DNA from: Streptomyces atratus
Lineage (GTDB): Bacteria > Actinomycetota > Actinomycetes > Streptomycetales > Streptomycetaceae
NCBI RefSeq assembly: GCF_900119365.1
Contig: NZ_FPJO01000017.1
Location: forward strand, 100,391 to 164,390
DNA: 64,000 bases
Direction of reading: 5' to 3'
A model generated the notes under the pieces. The model ran no database searches and was not told the DNA's origin. It saw only the letters and a program-made list of their open reading frames with translations. Numbering within the stretch: the first letter of the stretch is position 1; each line of letters opens with the position of its first letter. Made by a program: the position numbers and the translations under genes. Shown piece by piece: positions 55,011-63,546 of this stretch.

Positions 55011-55040
55011 AAGGGCCGCACCCCGCGGGGTGCGGCCCTT
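55011..55040. terminator. Hairpin terminator after rplI
   Basis: A fully paired 30-base palindrome (AAGGGCCGCACCCCG and its complement). It ends the ribosomal operon; the MATE gene converges further on. Confidence 0.85.
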
Positions 55041-55141
55041 CGTCGTTTCTGGCCGCGCGGCCCTGGCCGGGTTTCATGGCCTCTCCGTTGCCTCGTTGCC
55101 TCGTTGCTCCGGCCTCCTTTGCCCGGTTTCACGGATTCACG

Positions 55142-55155
55142 GTTTCACGTGAAAC
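55142..55155. promoter_or_regulatory. parS: parS site 7
   Basis: Perfect GTTTCACGTGAAAC in the gap between converging rplI and MATE genes. Confidence 0.94.
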
Positions 55156-55173
55156 GGGGCAACGGCCGGTGGC

Positions 55174-56520
55174 TCAGCGTGTGGCCCCGGTGACGATCCA
55201 CTTGCCGGAGCGGGTGCGCAGCCAGAGCGTCACCAGGCGGACGACCATCATCAGGGTCATCGCCCACCACAGCGCCGTCAGGCCGCCACCGATCACCGGC
55301 ACCAGCAGCGCGACCGGGGCGAAGACCACGAGCGTGACGAGCATGGCCCAGGCCAGGTACGGGCCGTCACCGGCACCCATCAGGACTCCGTCCAGGACGA
55401 AGACCACGCCGGCGATCGGCTGGGACAGCGCGACCACCAGCAGCGCCGGGACAAGGGTGTCCTGCACGGACCGGTCTCCGGTGAACAAGGGCACGAACAG
55501 CGGGCGGGCGAGGACGATCAGTGCCCCGAACACCACCCCGGAAACGATGCCCCACTGCACCATGCGGCGGCATGCCTCGCGTGCGCCCGTGGCGTCATCG
55601 GCTCCCAGGTAGCGGCCGATGATCGCCTGGCCGGCGATGGCGATGGCATCGAGGGCGAAAGCCATCAGGCTCCAGAGAGACAGGATGATCTGGTGCGCGG
55701 CGATCTCGGTGTCGCCGAGGCGGGCGGCGACGGCCGTGGCGATCAGCAGGACGGCGCGCAGCGACAGCGTACGGACCAGGAGTGGAACGCCTGCCTGGGC
55801 GCTGGCCCTGATACCCGCGGCATCGGGGCGCAGCGAGGCGCCGTGCCGTCGCGCTCCCCGTACCACCACGATCAGATAGGCGGCGGCCATCGAGACCTGT
55901 GCGATCACGGTGCCCCAGGCCGATCCGGCGATACCGAGACCGGCACCGTAGACCAGTCCCGCGTTGAGGGCTCCGTTGGCGGCAAAACCTCCGACGGCGA
56001 CGTACAGCGGAGTCCTGGTGTCCTGCAGGCCGCGGAGGACACCGGTCGCGGCCATCACCACGAGCATGGCCGGGATGCCGAGGCTGGAGATCCTCAGATA
56101 CGTGGTCGCGTAGGGGGCCGCCGTGTCGGAGGCCCCGAAGACGTCCACCAGCCAGGGGGCCGTGGGGAGAGCGACGGCGATGACGACGACGCCCAGCAGG
56201 AGTGCCAGCCAGATGCCGTCCATGCCCTGCCGGATCGCGGAGGCCAGATCGCCCGCCCCGACCCGTCGTGCCACCGCCGCGGTGGTGGCGTACGCGAGGA
56301 AGACGAAGATGCTGACGGCGGTGGTCAGCAGGGCGGCGGCGACGGCCAGGCCGGCCAGTTGCGGGGTGCCGAGATGGCCGACGATTGCGCTGTCGACCAT
56401 CACGAAGAGCGGCTCGGCGACGAGTGCGCCGAAGGCAGGGACGGCGAGCGAGATGATCTCGCGGTCGTGCCGTCGGCGACTGGACGGCGGTGGTGCCGGG
56501 GCCTGGATCATGGGGGTCAA
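55174..56520 (-). CDS. MATE-family efflux transporter
   Basis: A 448-residue multi-pass protein. It opens with a short cytosolic stretch and the MATE repeat start REIISLAVPAFGALVAEPLFVMVDSAIVGHLGTPQLAG; the second half repeats LVRTLSLRAVLLIATAVAARLG...IAAHQI. About 12 helices. Probably exports a toxic compound with H+ or Na+; substrate unknown. Sits between the rplI and dnaB groups in all Streptomyces I recall. Confidence 0.92.
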   Translation of the reverse strand: MTPMIQAPAPPPSSRRRHDREIISLAVPAFGALVAEPLFVMVDSAIVGHLGTPQLAGLAVAAALLTTAVSIFVFLAYATTAAVARRVGAGDLASAIRQGMDGIWLALLLGVVVIAVALPTAPWLVDVFGASDTAAPYATTYLRISSLGIPAMLVVMAATGVLRGLQDTRTPLYVAVGGFAANGALNAGLVYGAGLGIAGSAWGTVIAQVSMAAAYLIVVVRGARRHGASLRPDAAGIRASAQAGVPLLVRTLSLRAVLLIATAVAARLGDTEIAAHQIILSLWSLMAFALDAIAIAGQAIIGRYLGADDATGAREACRRMVQWGIVSGVVFGALIVLARPLFVPLFTGDRSVQDTLVPALLVVALSQPIAGVVFVLDGVLMGAGDGPYLAWAMLVTLVVFAPVALLVPVIGGGLTALWWAMTLMMVVRLVTLWLRTRSGKWIVTGATR

Positions 56521-56699
56521 TCTAATCTTCCACAGGTAATGGATGCAATGGCTTAGTGGTCCTTACGTTTGCTGGGGTTCAGCGTTCTCCTGTGTGTTGT
56601 TTGTCGTGATCTTGAGCTGAGGTGGAAAGTTTTTCTCCCCCACAGCCCGTGGATGGGGAAAGTCCAGGTCAGCGCGGTGATGGCCCAGGCCCTATGAGT

Positions 56700-56788
56700 T
56701 TGTCCACAGTGCTGTCCCCCGCTCCGTGCACAGGTTCTGCGGAGTTCTCCACAGCATCTGGTCGGTCGTCCACATGCCCTGTGGATAA
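56700..56788. promoter_or_regulatory. Four-box DnaA cluster upstream of dnaB
   Basis: Within 89 bp: TTGTCCACA 56700-56708 (perfect), TTCTCCACA 56745-56753, TCGTCCACA 56766-56774 and TGTGGATAA 56780-56788 (reverse of TTATCCACA). The dnaB start is 183 bases further on. The gap 56521-56970 has no gene and should hold the dnaB promoter. Confidence 0.7.
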
Positions 56789-56970
56789 CCAGATTGGCTG
56801 ACGGTGCCGAGCGGCCTACCGTGGACCGGCGCCCGCACCCCGTTTCCGTCCTGGAACCACGCAGAACTCGACGCGCCGGAACCGGAGTCGGGCGTCTTGT
56901 TTGTCGGTGCTGTGCCGTAAGAAAGAGTGGCATGGCGAGGTCCGCGGAGCGGACGGGAGGAGGTGGCCCG

Positions 56971-58449
56971 GTGAGCATTCCCGAGCCTTTGGACGACCCC
57001 TGGGCCGAGACCGGTCCCAGTGACCGTCTGCCCGTCTCCCGGCAGCGTCGCGGTGAAGGCCGGGACCGCGGCGAGCAGCACGAGCGCGGAAGGGAGAGCG
57101 GCGGATGGGACGGCGGTTCTCCCGGTTTCGAGCGGGTGCCGCCCCAGGACCTCGATGCCGAGCAGTCGGTACTGGGCGGCATGCTCCTGTCCAAGGACGC
57201 CATCGCCGATGTCGTGGAGATCATCAAGGGCCACGACTTCTACCGTCCCGCGCACGAGACCGTCTACCAGGCGATCCTCGACCTTTATGCCAAGGGTGAG
57301 CCGGCCGACCCGATCACGGTGGCGGCCGAGCTGGTCAAGCGCGGCGAGATCACCAAGGTGGGCGGGGCACCGTATCTGCACACCCTCGTCCAGTCCGTGC
57401 CGACCGCGGCCAATGCTTCGTACTACGCGGAGATCGTCCACGAGCGGGCGGTCCTGAGGCGGCTCGTCGAAGCCGGCACGAAGATCACGCAGATGGGATA
57501 CGCGGCCGACGGCGATGTCGACGACATCGTGAACTCCGCGCAGGCCGAGATCTACGCCGTCACCGAGCAGCGCACCAGCGAGGACTACCTGCCGCTCGGC
57601 GACATCATGGAGGGCGCGCTCGACGAGATCGAGGCGATCGGTTCGCGCAGCGGCGAAATGACCGGGGTGCCGACCGGCTTCACCGACCTCGACGCTCTGA
57701 CGAACGGCCTGCACCCGGGCCAGATGGTCGTCATCGCGGCCCGTCCCGCCATGGGTAAGTCCACGCTGGCCCTCGACTTCGCCCGGGCCTGTTCGATCAA
57801 GAGCAACCTGCCCAGCGTGATCTTCTCCCTTGAAATGGGGCGCAACGAGATCGCGATGCGTCTGCTCTCCGCCGAGGCGCGGGTGGCGCTGCACCACATG
57901 CGCTCCGGCACCATGACCGACGAGGACTGGACGCGCCTGGCCCGCCGGATGCCGGATGTCTCGGCAGCCCCGCTCTACATCGACGACTCCCCGAACCTTT
58001 CCATGATGGAGATCCGGGCGAAGTGCCGCCGTCTCAAGCAGCGCAACGACCTCAAGCTCGTGGTCATCGACTACCTCCAGCTGATGCAGTCCGGCGGCTC
58101 GAAGCGCGCCGAGAGCCGCCAGCAGGAAGTCTCGGACATGTCCCGAAACCTCAAGCTGCTGGCGAAGGAGCTGCAGCTCCCGGTCATCGCGCTCTCCCAG
58201 CTGAACCGTGGTCCCGAGCAGCGCACGGACAAGAAGCCGATGGTCTCCGACCTGCGTGAATCGGGATCCATCGAGCAGGACGCCGACATGGTGATCCTGC
58301 TGCACCGTGAGGACGCGTACGAGAAGGAGTCCCCCCGCGCCGGCGAGGCCGACCTGATCGTGGCCAAGCACCGTAACGGCCCGACGGCGACGATCACGGT
58401 GGCCTTCCAGGGCCACTACTCGCGCTTCGTCGACATGGCGCAGACCTGA
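56971..58449 (+). CDS. dnaB: Replicative DNA helicase DnaB
   Basis: A 492-residue hexameric helicase. GTG 56971 is chosen for GGGAGGAGG about 9 bases upstream; the frame is open to 56794. The N-terminal domain has PPQDLDAEQSVLGGML, the C-terminal RecA-like domain has Walker A ARPAMGKSTLALDFA and Walker B LKLVVIDYLQLM, and the end is SRFVDMAQT. There is no intein. The likely loader, a DciA-like protein, is also in this window. Confidence 0.97.
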   Translation: MSIPEPLDDPWAETGPSDRLPVSRQRRGEGRDRGEQHERGRESGGWDGGSPGFERVPPQDLDAEQSVLGGMLLSKDAIADVVEIIKGHDFYRPAHETVYQAILDLYAKGEPADPITVAAELVKRGEITKVGGAPYLHTLVQSVPTAANASYYAEIVHERAVLRRLVEAGTKITQMGYAADGDVDDIVNSAQAEIYAVTEQRTSEDYLPLGDIMEGALDEIEAIGSRSGEMTGVPTGFTDLDALTNGLHPGQMVVIAARPAMGKSTLALDFARACSIKSNLPSVIFSLEMGRNEIAMRLLSAEARVALHHMRSGTMTDEDWTRLARRMPDVSAAPLYIDDSPNLSMMEIRAKCRRLKQRNDLKLVVIDYLQLMQSGGSKRAESRQQEVSDMSRNLKLLAKELQLPVIALSQLNRGPEQRTDKKPMVSDLRESGSIEQDADMVILLHREDAYEKESPRAGEADLIVAKHRNGPTATITVAFQGHYSRFVDMAQT

Positions 58450-58606
58450 CGGCTGCAGGTGTAGGTTCTCAGATCCCATGTCCTTTTCTCATCCGGGATG
58501 TCCACCGCGTGGCCAATAGGACAGGGAGGTGAGAATCATGCCTGTCCTGTCGCACTGAAGCTGTCGGATTCTCACGGCTTCTCGTTCGTATTGGGATACT
58601 GGCCCC

Positions 58607-58834
58607 ATGACCGATTGGGAGCACACACCCACACCAGGGCCGGGTGGACCAGTTCTTGGCGGTGCACTCTGCCTCATCGGCGGAGTCGGGTCGCTCGCGG
58701 TCCTGGTGCCCAGTGTCGGATGGGACGAACTTGCCTGGTTCTGTGCTGGGGTCGCACTGCTCGGTGCGGTGCTTCTGACAGTCGGAAGCACCAAGCTCCT
58801 CCGAGCGCGTCGCGGTTCAACAAACGACCACTGA
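58607..58834 (+). CDS. Small membrane protein, two helices
   Basis: A 75-residue protein with two membrane segments (VLGGALCLIGGVGSLAVLVPS and LAWFCAGVALLGAVLLTVG) and a basic tail. ATG 58607 has no ribosome site; the sequence just upstream could give a leaderless transcript. It lies in the accessory segment after dnaB. Function unknown. Confidence 0.55.
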   Translation: MTDWEHTPTPGPGGPVLGGALCLIGGVGSLAVLVPSVGWDELAWFCAGVALLGAVLLTVGSTKLLRARRGSTNDH

Positions 58835-58898
58835 GATCACCATCAAGCTCACCCCCGACGAAGCCCTCGTCCTCTCGGACTGGCTGGAGCGAGTCCAG

Positions 58899-59081
58899 AT
58901 GACCGACCTCAGGCGTCTGGTCGACGCCCCGGCCGCGTGGGCCCTGATCCACAAGCTCGCGGGGACGCTGGACAAGGCACTTCCCGGGATCTCCGCTGCT
59001 GACTACGCGGAGCGTCTGGATGCAGCACGGCGCCGCCTGAGGGAGACCATGGGCAGCTTCGCTGAAGAGCAAGACGGCTGA
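58899..59081 (+). pseudogene. Conserved small protein that has lost its start codon
   Basis: From ATG 58899 the frame reads 60 residues (MTDLRRLVDAPAAWALIHKLAGTL...). But the same frame continues upstream to 58779 without any ATG, GTG or TTG and reads ITIKLTPDEALVLSDWLERV, which looks like the true N-terminus of a Streptomyces family that begins near that point. The gene likely had its start at about 58836 and lost it; the 60-residue version would lack the first 20 or more residues. Confidence 0.5.
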
Positions 59082-59127
59082 GTCAACCGTCCCATCCGTC
59101 AGAACGATTCCGTGAAAGCCATGTCCG

Positions 59128-59156
59128 TTGAGAACGCTGAGAGTCAGCGTTCTCAA
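59128..59156. repeat. 13-bp inverted repeat in front of tnsA
   Basis: TTGAGAACGCTGA and its complement around a GAG centre. Beyond the perfect part the two flanks still match (GACATG / GACGTG), so each arm is about 20 bp. It may be two TnsB-binding sites facing each other, or a plain terminator of the small gene. Confidence 0.5.
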
Positions 59157-59349
59157 TCGACGTGACAGCCCACCAGGTCAGCGGCTCGCCATCTGACAGA
59201 TGCACTTCGACGGGACAATGCCTCTTGATCGAGTGATTCCCCTCTTCGTGTACGGGACTGCCCCCGTTGTCTTCCGCGTGCGTGACTAGGGCAGGACCCC
59301 AGTGTTCGGCGGCCGGCGGGGCCGCTTCGGAAGACATGGGGTCGGTCCG

Positions 59350-60078
59350 ATGAGTACAGCTGTGGCCACGCCGGTACGGCTGAGTGTCCGGCGTGGTGAC
59401 GAGGCCGTGGTGGAGAACCTGGAGTGGCAGTCGGTGCCGCTCGGACTGCTGCGGGAGGCCCGGCCGTGGCGGACGTTTCGCTGGTACAAGGGGCAGCAGC
59501 ACTACTCAGGCACGTACTGGTCGGCGACCGTGCGCGGCCATGTGATCTACGAGTCCCGGCTGGAGCTGGGTCGGCTGTTGTTCGCTGACTTCGCCCCGGA
59601 GGTGCGGCACATCGTCGCCCAGCCGTTCCTGCTCAAGGCCGACATCGATGGCAAGGTCCGCAAACACATCCCGGACTACCTGCTGCTGACCGATGCCGGT
59701 CCACTGGTCGTGGACGTCAAGCCGCGCCACCGGTTGAAGAAGCCGGAGGTCGCCTTCACGTTCTCTTGGACACAGGAGGCGGTCACTTCGCGGGGGTGGC
59801 GGTACGAGGTATGGAGCGAGCAGGACCCAGCCGTGCTGGAGAACATCAGATTTCTCGCCGGCTACCGCCGCGATTGGCTGTTCGACCCTGACCTGATCGG
59901 CGCTTTGAGAGCCACGGATCTGGATGGGATGTTGCTGGGAGATGCCTTCCGGCTGCTGCCTGGCTGTCCTCGCCCACTGGTGAAGTCGGCGGTGCTGCAC
60001 CTGTTGTGGTCCGGTCATGTGACGACCGTGTTGGACCGGCCGCTGAGTGCGGGGCACGTGCTGCGGAGGGCTGCATGA
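59350..60078 (+). CDS. tnsA: TnsA-like transposon endonuclease
   Basis: A 242-residue protein of the restriction-endonuclease fold that cuts the 5' ends of a Tn7-type element. Candidate catalytic residues: Glu68 or Glu72 in YESRLE, Asp109 in HIPDYLL and DVK at residues 122-124. Start ATG 59350; a frame from GTG 59302 has no support. It overlaps tnsB by ATGA. It appears intact, so cut-and-paste transposition would have been expected. Confidence 0.88.
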   Translation: MSTAVATPVRLSVRRGDEAVVENLEWQSVPLGLLREARPWRTFRWYKGQQHYSGTYWSATVRGHVIYESRLELGRLLFADFAPEVRHIVAQPFLLKADIDGKVRKHIPDYLLLTDAGPLVVDVKPRHRLKKPEVAFTFSWTQEAVTSRGWRYEVWSEQDPAVLENIRFLAGYRRDWLFDPDLIGALRATDLDGMLLGDAFRLLPGCPRPLVKSAVLHLLWSGHVTTVLDRPLSAGHVLRRAA

Positions 60079-62228
60079 GTGGTGCGGGGACGAAGCTGGG
60101 GGTCGGGACACACTTCCGCCTGGACGGTGAGACGGTCGAAGTTTTGGATTTCGCCATCCTGGCCACGGGCATGGAGGTCGTTCTCAAGGACGGGCGGGAC
60201 CGGCTGGCCCGGATGTCGGTGCGTGAGCTGCTGACCTCGGATCGAGCCGAACTGATCCATGACAGATCGGGCCCGTCTTCTGCCGATGACGAAGACGTCG
60301 CGGCCGTGGTGCTGAACCGGCTGGCCAAGCATGAGAAGAAGGAGGTTCTGGAACGTGCCGAGCACGTCCGGGAGATGGTGACGGGATACCGCTCCGGCAG
60401 CGAGGATCTTGCGCGGCCGGATGAGCCGCGCCCTCAGTACGCCCCTGCCTTGCCTCTGAAGGCCCGGTATGAGGCCAAGGCCGCGGAACTGGGGGTGACC
60501 GAGCGGACGGTGCGCCGATGGGCACGCGCGTTCCGTGAGCTGGGCGAGGCGGGACTGGTGCCGAAGACTGCGCAGGCGGACTACGGACTTGGCGGTGCTG
60601 ATCCGCGTTGGATCGAAGCGGCGGTGGAGGTGCTGCAGGAGTACGAGGAAGAGTCGCGGCCCTCGGTGAAGGTAGTGCTGGAGGAGGTCGAGGCCCGCGT
60701 CAAGACGAAGTTCAAGCTGGTCAAGGTGCCTGTGCCATCGCAGGCGACGGGCTATCGGTTGATGAAGGAGCTGGAACGGCGCTATCCGACCTTCCGGCTC
60801 AGTACCCAACGCAATCGGGATATCGCCTCCCGCCCGAAAGGGGTCTACGGGAAGCTGCGGCCAACGCGGCCGGGCGAGTACGTGCTGATGGACACCACGC
60901 GGCTGGACGTGTTCGCGCTCGACCCGGTTACGCTGCGGTGGATGCAGGCGGAGCTGACCGTCGCGATGGACTGGTACACCCGCTGCATCATCGGTCTGCG
61001 GGTGACCCCAGTGTCGACGAAGGCCATCGACGCGGCGGCCGTGCTCTATCAGGCCTACCGTCCCCAGCCGGCTCCGGAGAGCTGGCCGAAAGACGCGGCC
61101 TGGCCCGAACACGGGATTCCCCGCGGGGTACTGGTGGAGGCCGAGGCCGTCCACGGGTCCGTCACCGGGGTCTGGGGGCCGAAGATTGCGCCGGAGACGT
61201 TGATCGTCGACCACGGCAAGATCTACTTGTCAGCGCATCTGACCAGCGTCTGTCATCGGATGGGGATCTCGGTGCAGCCAGCGAGGCTACGCACGGGCCG
61301 GGACAAGGGCCCGGTGGAGCGGTTTTTCCGAACCCTGCGGGAGGACCTGCTACAGCGGCTGCCCGGCTACAAGGGCCCCAACATCCACTCGCGTGGCTTG
61401 AACCCGGAGAAGGACGCCTTCTTCTTCCACCACGAGCTTGAGGCGATCATCCGCGAGTGGATCGCAGTGGACTATCACCGCACGCCACATGAAGGACTGC
61501 TCGACCCCTACCTGCCGAAGGTGGAACTGTCTCCAGCGAGGATGTTCGAGCACGGGCTCGCCCGGGCGGGCTACATCGAGGTGCCCCGCGACCCGCATCT
61601 CGCCTTCGAGTTCCTCAACGTCACGATGCGCACGGTCCAGCCCTACGGCGTCGAGATCAACGGCCGCCGCTACAACGGTGACTGTCTCGATGGGCTGCGC
61701 GACATGGCTGGCTCCGACATTGACCTGGACAAGCGGCGGCTGGAGTTCTTCGCTGATCCCGACGACGCCACCCGGATTCATTTCCGCGATCACGAACGCG
61801 TCTGGCACACCCTTGAGTGGGAGCACGCGCCCAGCCTGGACATGCCACTGAGCGAGGAAGCGCTGCAGTTCGCCCGGCGCCTGGTGGCGAAGGAGTACAC
61901 CTATCCTGACGACCGGCTCGCCATCGCCTTGCTGCTGAAGCGGTGGAACCTCGGCCTGGGCACTTCCCTGGTCGAGCGGCGGATGGCCCTGCGGCTCTCC
62001 CGGGAACAGGCGGCCCTGGAACTCCCCAATACCCGCGCCGACGCCGTCAGTTCGCTGCCGTCGGTTGCCCGGGTGCTGTCCCTTCCCGAGCAGCCTGCGC
62101 CTCCGGCGATCGAGGCCACCCAGGTTCAGGCGCCGGAGGCGGGCGATGACGACGCCGACGGCCTGGAGGAGCTGAAAGAGGAACTCGACTTCTACGCCAC
62201 CGCCTTGAAGGACATCGATGACGAGTAA
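60075..62228 (+). CDS. tnsB: TnsB-like DDE transposase
   Basis: A 717-residue transposase that cuts and joins the 3' ends. N-terminal helix-turn-helix near residues 130-165 (AAELGVTERTVRRWARAF), then the DDE core: Asp in LMDTTRLDVFAL, Asp in LIVDHGKIYL, Glu in GPVERFFRTL. The C-terminal part is a Mu-type beta barrel and an acidic end (ELDFYATALKDIDDE) that may contact TnsC. Complete by length. Confidence 0.93.
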   Translation: MSGAGTKLGVGTHFRLDGETVEVLDFAILATGMEVVLKDGRDRLARMSVRELLTSDRAELIHDRSGPSSADDEDVAAVVLNRLAKHEKKEVLERAEHVREMVTGYRSGSEDLARPDEPRPQYAPALPLKARYEAKAAELGVTERTVRRWARAFRELGEAGLVPKTAQADYGLGGADPRWIEAAVEVLQEYEEESRPSVKVVLEEVEARVKTKFKLVKVPVPSQATGYRLMKELERRYPTFRLSTQRNRDIASRPKGVYGKLRPTRPGEYVLMDTTRLDVFALDPVTLRWMQAELTVAMDWYTRCIIGLRVTPVSTKAIDAAAVLYQAYRPQPAPESWPKDAAWPEHGIPRGVLVEAEAVHGSVTGVWGPKIAPETLIVDHGKIYLSAHLTSVCHRMGISVQPARLRTGRDKGPVERFFRTLREDLLQRLPGYKGPNIHSRGLNPEKDAFFFHHELEAIIREWIAVDYHRTPHEGLLDPYLPKVELSPARMFEHGLARAGYIEVPRDPHLAFEFLNVTMRTVQPYGVEINGRRYNGDCLDGLRDMAGSDIDLDKRRLEFFADPDDATRIHFRDHERVWHTLEWEHAPSLDMPLSEEALQFARRLVAKEYTYPDDRLAIALLLKRWNLGLGTSLVERRMALRLSREQAALELPNTRADAVSSLPSVARVLSLPEQPAPPAIEATQVQAPEAGDDDADGLEELKEELDFYATALKDIDDE

Positions 62229-63335
62229 GCCGACCTGCGCCCAGGCCGAGGGAGCCGATCTGCGGTCCCGGCTGGATCACCTCACGCTGTCCCGCAAGGA
62301 AGGCTTCGCCCGCCTCGCGGGCGCCCCACGCCGGATCCGTCCGGAGCTCTTGTCCCACCGGCAGCTGAAGAAGCTGTGCGACGAAGCGCTGACCGAGTAC
62401 AACCGGGCCCGCCGCAAATGGCACGCGAACCTCGGCCCGCTGGGAACCCCGCAAATGAAGGCCCTGCACGAAGACCTCTGGGACATCTTCGACAGCAATG
62501 ACCAGGACAGCGACAAGGTCAAGGGCGGGATCGCCCTCGACGCCTTTCCCGGGCTGGGCAAGACCACTGCCGTGCTGGCCTTCGCCCGCAAGCTCCACCG
62601 CCGCGTCATGCGGGAGGAAGGCCAGTACACCGACGACGGACATGAGCGCTGGCCCGTCTGCCGAGTCGGTCTGACCAGTAACACCGGGATGCGCGACTTC
62701 AACCGGGCCATCTTGGAGTACTTCGGGCACCCCGGCCGCTTCCGCGGTACCACCGCGGACTTCGGTTATCGCGCTCTCGACTCCGTCTTGTTCTGCACTT
62801 CCTGAAGTGGCGGAACAAGAGCGGGATCGAGGTCAGCAACCACTTCAAATACATCGCCAACGAATTCCCGGTGACCCTCTTGATGGTCGGAGTCGGGCTG
62901 GAGAAGCGGGGCCTGTTCAGCGAGGGAGCAACCTACGAGGACGGAGTCCTCGCCCAGACCGGACGCCGCACGACCCGGCTGGGCATGGAACCGTTCGATA
63001 TCAGGACCGAGCAGGGGCGCCGTGGATGGCGCGACACCCTTCTCGCGATCGAGGAACGCGTCATCCTCGCGAACAAGTACCCCGGCATGCTCGCGGACGA
63101 CCTGTCCGACTACCTCTTCGCCCGCAGCACCGGACACATCGGCTCGCTCATGACGCTGATCAACCGCAGCTGCCAGAGAGCGGTACGCGTCGGCGTCGAA
63201 CGGCTGGAGAGGGAACTGCTGGACCAAGTGAAGAACGACGCCGCATCCGACGAGGCACGCCGAGAGCTGCAACTGGCCTTCGAGACCAGCAAGCTGACCA
63301 GCCTCCCCAAACTGCAGCGATGCAAAGCATCATGA
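62218..63335 (+). pseudogene. tnsC: TnsC/TniB-like ATPase with internal deletion
   Basis: The first part (195 residues from ATG 62218) has Walker A FPGLGKTT near residues 110-117 and CRVGLTSNTGMRDFNRAILEYF. After ALDSVLFC the frame hits TGA at 62803. In the next frame the protein resumes with HFLKWRNKSG, NHFKYIANEFPVTLLMVGVG and runs to 63335. Relatives have about 10-12 more residues between these points, including the Walker B aspartates (…DDLHFLKW). So Walker B is lost and the frame is shifted. Not functional. Confidence 0.82.
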
Positions 63336-63546
63336 GCCGTCCCGCTTTGCGAACGTTCTCCATCAGGGTCATGCCACTTCCAGGAGAGGCACTCGACTCG
63401 TGGTTCGAGGCGATGGCACACCGGCTCCACACGCCTATGGGCGAACTGTTGCCCCAGCTGGGGCTGGCCCGACATGCCGGAGCAAGGCGCAAGAAGGAAC
63501 CAGAAGCCGATATTCCGCGCGACTGGGTCCGGCTCCTTCGGCCCGC
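63332..63546 (+). pseudogene. tniQ: TniQ-like targeting protein, N-terminal fragment
   Basis: ATG 63332 overlaps the tnsC stop (ATGA). About 71 residues remain: RTFSIRVMPLPGEALDSWFEAMAHRLHTPMGELL is the typical TniQ start (LPGESLxSWLxRLA). After RDWVRLLRP at about 63546 the text changes to IS21 end sequence. Target choice would be lost. Confidence 0.8.

Larger units (their letters stand above)
59082..63546 (+). mobile_element. Decayed Tn7-like transposon (TnsA-TnsB-TnsC-TniQ)
   Basis: Four genes in the Tn7/Tn5053-like order on one strand with overlaps of 4-11 bases. TnsA and TnsB look complete, TnsC has an internal deletion, TniQ is cut by an IS21-family element. The left edge is not fixed: the gap 59082-59349 has a long palindrome and repeats that could be TnsB sites. 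No right end is in the window. Confidence 0.8.

Noticed and set aside
56971..58449. Possible intein in dnaB
   Set aside because: Length (492 residues) and continuous helicase motifs show no insert.
58529..58575. GTGAGAATC ... GATTCTCAC inverted repeat after dnaB
   Set aside because: Only 9 bp with a 29-base loop and no neighbour that would use it; possibly a weak terminator, too little to call.
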